Assembly: GCA_021817045.1 (NCBI GenBank)
Contig: JAKAWG010000053.1
Coordinates: 1-35,627 of the forward strand
DNA length: 35,627 bases
From: Acidobacteriota bacterium
GTDB taxonomy: Bacteria; Acidobacteriota; Terriglobia; UBA7540
Reading direction: 5' to 3'
Shown: positions 32,672 through 35,627 of the stretch, one piece after another
Position numbering within the stretch: position 1 is the stretch's first letter
Layout of the letters: every line of letters begins with the position of its first letter
The notes under the pieces: model-generated
The model's database searches: none
What the model was told of the DNA's origin: nothing
The model's input: the letters and a program-made list of their open reading frames with translations, nothing else
Program-made: the position numbers and the translations under genes

Positions 32672-33685
32672 ATGCAATTAGGAATGATCGGCTTGGGAAG
32701 AATGGGCGCGAACATGGTGCGGCGGTTGATGAAAGGCGGCCACCAATGCGTCGTCTACGATGTGAGTCCGGCCAGTGTGAAGGCAATAGCTGGCGAGGGT
32801 GCTACCGGGGCCGCGTCGCTCGACGATTTTGTTGCCAAGCTCAAACCGCCCCGTGCGGTTTGGTTGATGGTGCCCGCCGGCGTGGTTGACACGACGCTCG
32901 GCGAGCTTGGCGGGCGGCTGCAGAAAGGTGACACCATCATAGATGGCGGTAACTCGTATTACGTGGATGATATCCGTCGGGCAAAAGGGCTCGCGCCGCG
33001 AGGCATTCATTATCTTGATGTGGGCACGAGCGGCGGCGTGTGGGGGCTTTGGCGCGGCTATTGCCTCATGATCGGAGGTGAGCCGGAACCCGTGCGGCGC
33101 CTCGACCCGATCTTTAAGACAATCGCGCCGGGCCGCGGCAATATTCTGCGGACACAGGGCCGGGAGAAGCAGCCCAGCACGGCAGAGGAGGGTTATCTGC
33201 ACTGCGGTCCTTCGGGCGCAGGGCATTTCGTGAAGATGGTCCATAACGGAATTGAATATGGATTGATGGCGGCCTATGCGGAAGGACTGAACATTCTGCG
33301 CCATGCTAATGCGGGCAAGCAGAAAGAGGTTGTAGATGCTGAGACGGCCCCGCTCCACCATCCGGAAAACTACCAATACGACCTCAACCTTGCCGAAGTC
33401 GCCGAAGTATGGCGACGCGGCAGCGTGATCGCTTCCTGGCTACTCGATTTAACGGCGGCTGCGCTGCTCGAGCAACCTGACCTCGCCACCTTCTCCGGCC
33501 ACGTCTCAGATTCCGGCGAAGGCCGCTGGACCGTTCATGCCTCGATCGACGAAGGAGTTCCTGCGCCCGTCCTGAGCACCGCGCTTTATGAGCGATTCGG
33601 CTCCCGTGGGCTGGATTTGTTCGCCGATAAGTTGCTCTCCGCCATGCGCTACGAGTTTGGAGGCCACCTCGAAAAAAAAGCATGA
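32672..33685 (+). CDS. gnd: 6-phosphogluconate dehydrogenase, decarboxylating, short form
   Basis: The enzyme oxidises and decarboxylates 6-phosphogluconate to ribulose 5-phosphate in the cytoplasm. The 337-aa product has the coenzyme motif [15 protein letters not shown], the substrate loop [11 protein letters not shown] (about residues 116-126), and the catalytic stretch K188-x3-N192...E195 ([10 protein letters not shown]). It lacks the long C-terminal domain of the 470-residue form and fits the short GndA/YqeC-type family. I chose the ATG at 32672 with AGGAGG 8 bases upstream; a TTG at 32666 is too close to the ribosome binding site. It is divergent from the aldo/keto reductase, sharing a 200-bp control region. 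Confidence 0.94.
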   Translation: MQLGMIGLGRMGANMVRRLMKGGHQCVVYDVSPASVKAIAGEGATGAASLDDFVAKLKPPRAVWLMVPAGVVDTTLGELGGRLQKGDTIIDGGNSYYVDDIRRAKGLAPRGIHYLDVGTSGGVWGLWRGYCLMIGGEPEPVRRLDPIFKTIAPGRGNILRTQGREKQPSTAEEGYLHCGPSGAGHFVKMVHNGIEYGLMAAYAEGLNILRHANAGKQKEVVDAETAPLHHPENYQYDLNLAEVAEVWRRGSVIASWLLDLTAAALLEQPDLATFSGHVSDSGEGRWTVHASIDEGVPAPVLSTALYERFGSRGLDLFADKLLSAMRYEFGGHLEKKA

Positions 33686-33764
33686 GCCTGGCCCGTAACC
33701 CGCTGCTGAAGGCTCATTGAAAATTCGTTGAAAAGCGCTCGCGGCAGGTGACGCTAAGCCGAGT

Positions 33765-33987
33765 GTCTATGTTATTTATTTTCACTAACTTATAGAAATA
33801 ACGGGCGCCGCGCTAGCCCCTATAAGTTGCTGATTATAAATAACCTAACCATGTTTTGCCCGAAAAGCTTGGCTTTGCTTTTTGGTTTGCTCGTCATAAG
33901 CAAATTATAATGTTGTTTGTTTTCAGTTACTTGGTGGGTTTCCCGAGGGAAAATGGCCTGTTAATTTCGTGAAAAGTCCCTAGCCTA
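33765..33987. repeat. AT-rich dispersed repeat, copy B
   Basis: This stretch is clearly AT-rich and aligns with 7775-7992 in direct orientation for about 200 bp (TATAAGTTGCT, TTTGCTCGTC, ATGTTGTTTGTTTTCAGT, GGGTTTCCCGAG, CCTAGCCTA). Inside it TATGTTATTTATTTTCA and AATGTTGTTTGTTTTCAG mark two repeats of about 130 bp. It ends at the stop codon (33980-33982) of the AANRAN-family gene, so the repeat is that gene's 3' flank. It contains no gene. Confidence 0.8.
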
Positions 33988-35284
33988 GGGATTCTTGGGC
34001 TTCGGATGGGGCGTCCGGGACCGGCTGGCCCTTCGTCTCGGAAAGGAGGGGAGCCGCAGGCGGGGTGGTTGAGGGCTTGCCCTGAGCACCGGCGCCCTCC
34101 TGTTTCCCGGCTTCGGGGAGGCTCTCGCTGGCGGTTGGCGATGAGGACATCGCCGCAGGAGGCTGGCCGGCGGAGGGCTCCGAGCCGAGGCCGTAGATTT
34201 CCCGAATCCTGGTCAGCACCTCTTCCGCTGACGCGTCTTCGCTTCGATTGGACCGGCGCGGTGTGCCGATCTTGTGGCGAAGCGCGATGGCGCGAGCCTG
34301 CGTCGCGCGAATGACCAGCTTTCCAGATGGGGCCGGATCGGCGTTATCCGGCGGCAGAATAGCCGCCTCAAACCACTCGATGGGTTCGCCGGGCACATCC
34401 GCAGCCTCCGGTTCTGCGGCCTGCCGGCGGGCGGCAGCCTGCACGCTCACCAGCAATTTGATCTTGCGTTCGAGCTGCTGATGGATGGCGGCTTCCTGCC
34501 GCTGAAGCTCGATGTATTCCCGGTCGGCAGCCGGCGCCAGGCATTCCAGGCGCATGGCGCGCGAGATTTCGATGTGCTCCTGGTAATAGTGCTGGTAGTC
34601 CTCGGCCACGTCGCGCGTCTCCTCCAGAATCATCAGGCGCAGGCTGGCCACCAGGTCGCGGTCGTACGAATTCTCAGCCAGCTCGCGGAAGCTGTTGATG
34701 ATGCCGGCGCCGCGGAAGGTGGGGTTTTTGCCGTAGAGGGCTTCGAGCTCGGTCTCGTCGGAGAAGTCGCGGGCTTCCACTTGCTTCCGCAGCCTTTCCA
34801 GACAAGCCATGGTCTCGGAGAATTTGCCCGGAGAATCCGGGGCGCGGCGCAGGCCGGTTTCCAACACCTCGGCCTGCACAGCGTCAAAGCTGGTCTCCAT
34901 GTCGCGCCGCTGCTTCCGCCGCCCGCCTTCCAGCCGCTGGTAGGTGCGGACGAGCTTGGCCTCCTGCGCCCGCTGGTTCCGCTCCGCCTTCAGCAGCAGC
35001 CGCGTGATGTCCTCGCACAGCCTCAGCTCCAAAGGGTTGGCGGGCGGATAGGAGCGGACGACGCCCTGGAGCAAGGCCTGAAAGCGGGCAGGGTCTTCCC
35101 CGAGCACCGCCATGGTCTGCCAGAGCGGGCGCGCTGCCGGCTGCGCGCGCAGCCCATGCTTCAGACCGTTCAGCGAAACAATCTTCTTCCCTACCGGCGT
35201 CTTCGGGCCGGTGGATTTACGACCGTTGGCCCGGTTGGCAGCCAACTGCGCTGGCGTTGGCCGCCGTTTTTTCAAAAGAGACAT
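33980..35284 (-). CDS. Hypothetical protein of the AANRAN...KSTGPKTP family
   Basis: The 434-aa product starts with a short basic motif, residues 16-33 reading ANRANGRKSTGPKTPVGK, followed by SLNGLKHGL. This element recurs in many multicopy hypothetical proteins of Acidobacteriota, Planctomycetota and Verrucomicrobiota (recognised from memory). The middle (about residues 75-295) is long charged helices, probably coiled coil (LRLCEDITRLLLKAERNQRAQEAKL; EYIELQRQEAAIHQQLE). The last 100 residues are low-complexity, Pro/Ala/Ser-rich. No signal or membrane segment is present. Function is unknown. It has a strong promoter, a 147-base leader, an AT-rich dispersed repeat at its 3' end and a MITE-like element upstream. 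It may be a selfish or repeat-associated gene. Confidence 0.85.
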   Translation of the reverse strand: MSLLKKRRPTPAQLAANRANGRKSTGPKTPVGKKIVSLNGLKHGLRAQPAARPLWQTMAVLGEDPARFQALLQGVVRSYPPANPLELRLCEDITRLLLKAERNQRAQEAKLVRTYQRLEGGRRKQRRDMETSFDAVQAEVLETGLRRAPDSPGKFSETMACLERLRKQVEARDFSDETELEALYGKNPTFRGAGIINSFRELAENSYDRDLVASLRLMILEETRDVAEDYQHYYQEHIEISRAMRLECLAPAADREYIELQRQEAAIHQQLERKIKLLVSVQAAARRQAAEPEAADVPGEPIEWFEAAILPPDNADPAPSGKLVIRATQARAIALRHKIGTPRRSNRSEDASAEEVLTRIREIYGLGSEPSAGQPPAAMSSSPTASESLPEAGKQEGAGAQGKPSTTPPAAPLLSETKGQPVPDAPSEAQESLG

Positions 35285-35430
35285 GGAAAGCCTCTATGCA
35301 AACTGGGATTTGCCGTCAAGTAGCGCCGCCGTCTTGATGGCAATGCCGGCGCGTACATCAACGCGAGGGGGGAAATCAGGCAGCCGGCGCGCCAGGCGAG
35401 AGGGAAACGGCGCGCCGAACCTAAGTTATC

Positions 35431-35460
35431 CTTATATCAAAGTCCCCGTGCGCTTGTCAA
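35431..35460 (-). promoter_or_regulatory. Strong sigma-70 promoter of the AANRAN-family gene
   Basis: On the minus strand, perfect TTGACA (35460-35455), 18-bp spacer, TATAAG (35436-35431). The leader to the ATG at 35284 is about 140 bases and GC-rich, with no reading frame I can support. Confidence 0.65.
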
Positions 35461-35484
35461 GAGAAATAGGCTAGAAGCGGCGGG

Positions 35485-35580
35485 CTAATTTCAGGTGTAG
35501 CGCCGAGCTTTAGCTCGGCAAGAGCTGGCCCTTCGCTCCGCTCAGGGCAGGCGCTGAAGGCCGGCGCTACCTGAAATTAG
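35485..35580. repeat. Palindromic MITE-like element, copy 2
   Basis: Terminal inverted repeats CTAATTTCAGGT(GT)AGCGCC at the left (35485-35504) and GGCGCTACCTGAAATTAG at the right (35563-35580) enclose about 60 bp with two self-complementary segments (GCCGAGCTTTAGCTCGGC; GCCCTTCGCTCCGCTCAGGGC). The same ends and inner words occur, inverted, at 8296-8370. It carries no gene and is the size of a non-autonomous palindromic element. Confidence 0.8.
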
Positions 35581-35627
35581 GACACGACCAAGCTATGAGC
35601 AGTGTCCTGAAAGTGGGAGGGTTTGTG

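Noticed and set aside
32469..32786. N-terminal 106-residue extension of the aldo/keto reductase
   Set aside because: The ATG at 32468 has a good ribosome binding site and fits the family start; the extension would overlap the start of gnd.
7775..33987. A composite transposon bounded by the two AT-rich repeats
   Set aside because: No transposase or integrase lies between them, the content is ordinary chromosomal genes, and the copies have diverged considerably.
34274..35323. 349-codon plus-strand frame opposite the AANRAN-family gene
   Set aside because: It is the antisense of a recognisable family protein with its own promoter and ends; no ribosome binding site or domain is seen.
1..35627. 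tRNA, rRNA or CRISPR array
   Set aside because: No cloverleaf with CCA-type acceptor, rRNA segment or regularly spaced direct repeats could be recognised by eye.

Overview
The window looks like chromosomal DNA of a GC-rich soil-type bacterium, most probably an Acidobacteriota member. This is inferred, not proven. The pointers are a gene of the repeated AANRAN...KSTGPKT family, a relic of an Oar-like TonB-dependent receptor, Tat-exported sugar-oxidoreductase-like proteins, a GH78 rhamnosidase, and many palindromic dispersed repeats. UGA is used as an ordinary stop by many genes here (nrdR, the sigma factor, the anti-sigma factor, the aldo/keto reductase), so the genetic code is standard.

Layout. 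1-1656 (minus): membrane protein, nrdR, then the start of a gene leaving the window. 1860-5359 (plus): an ECF sigma factor, its zinc-finger anti-sigma factor, and two envelope proteins with LiaI/LiaF-like membrane segments, the second carrying a DUF4097 beta-repeat domain. It runs 133 bp into the convergent aroA. 6690-9922: a Tat-type sugar-phosphate isomerase-like protein and a Tat-type Gfo/Idh/MocA protein, separated by about 0.8 kb of repeats. 9997-20321 (minus): an Nmad2-like orphan, a fumarylacetoacetase-family hydrolase, sdhB-sdhA-sdhC, a secreted alpha-L-rhamnosidase, lutB and lutA, with a good promoter in front of lutA. 20400-26236: a TonB-receptor relic, a phospholipase C-like phosphoesterase, a possible 53-aa membrane microprotein, a two-domain glutaredoxin-like protein interrupted by an in-frame UGA, and a membrane pyrophosphatase. 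26659-33685: a broken GH2-type glycosidase gene, an NAD-dependent epimerase with a RhaT-like sugar permease, an aldo/keto reductase, and a 6-phosphogluconate dehydrogenase. 33980-35284: the AANRAN-family gene, flanked by repeats.

Main discovery. The gene at 22955-23626 encodes a protein disulfide oxidoreductase (PDO/glutaredoxin-like) of normal family length. Its C-terminal active site reads T-P-T-[UGA]-P-H-C, so the UGA sits exactly where the family has the first cysteine of CxxC. Directly downstream is a hairpin with a GGUC tip, 17 nt after the UGA, the geometry of a bacterial SECIS element. This predicts a selenoprotein with Sec142 and resolving Cys145. The N-terminal thioredoxin fold has lost its own CxxC.

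Metabolic theme. The rhamnosidase, RhaT-like permease, fucose-dehydrogenase-like aldo/keto reductase, FAH-family hydrolase and LutAB fit non-phosphorylative deoxy-sugar (L-rhamnose/L-fucose) breakdown that ends in pyruvate plus L-lactate, with succinate dehydrogenase in the same transcription unit. The dehydratase, a sugar-acid dehydrogenase and LutC are not in the window, so the pathway is an inference.
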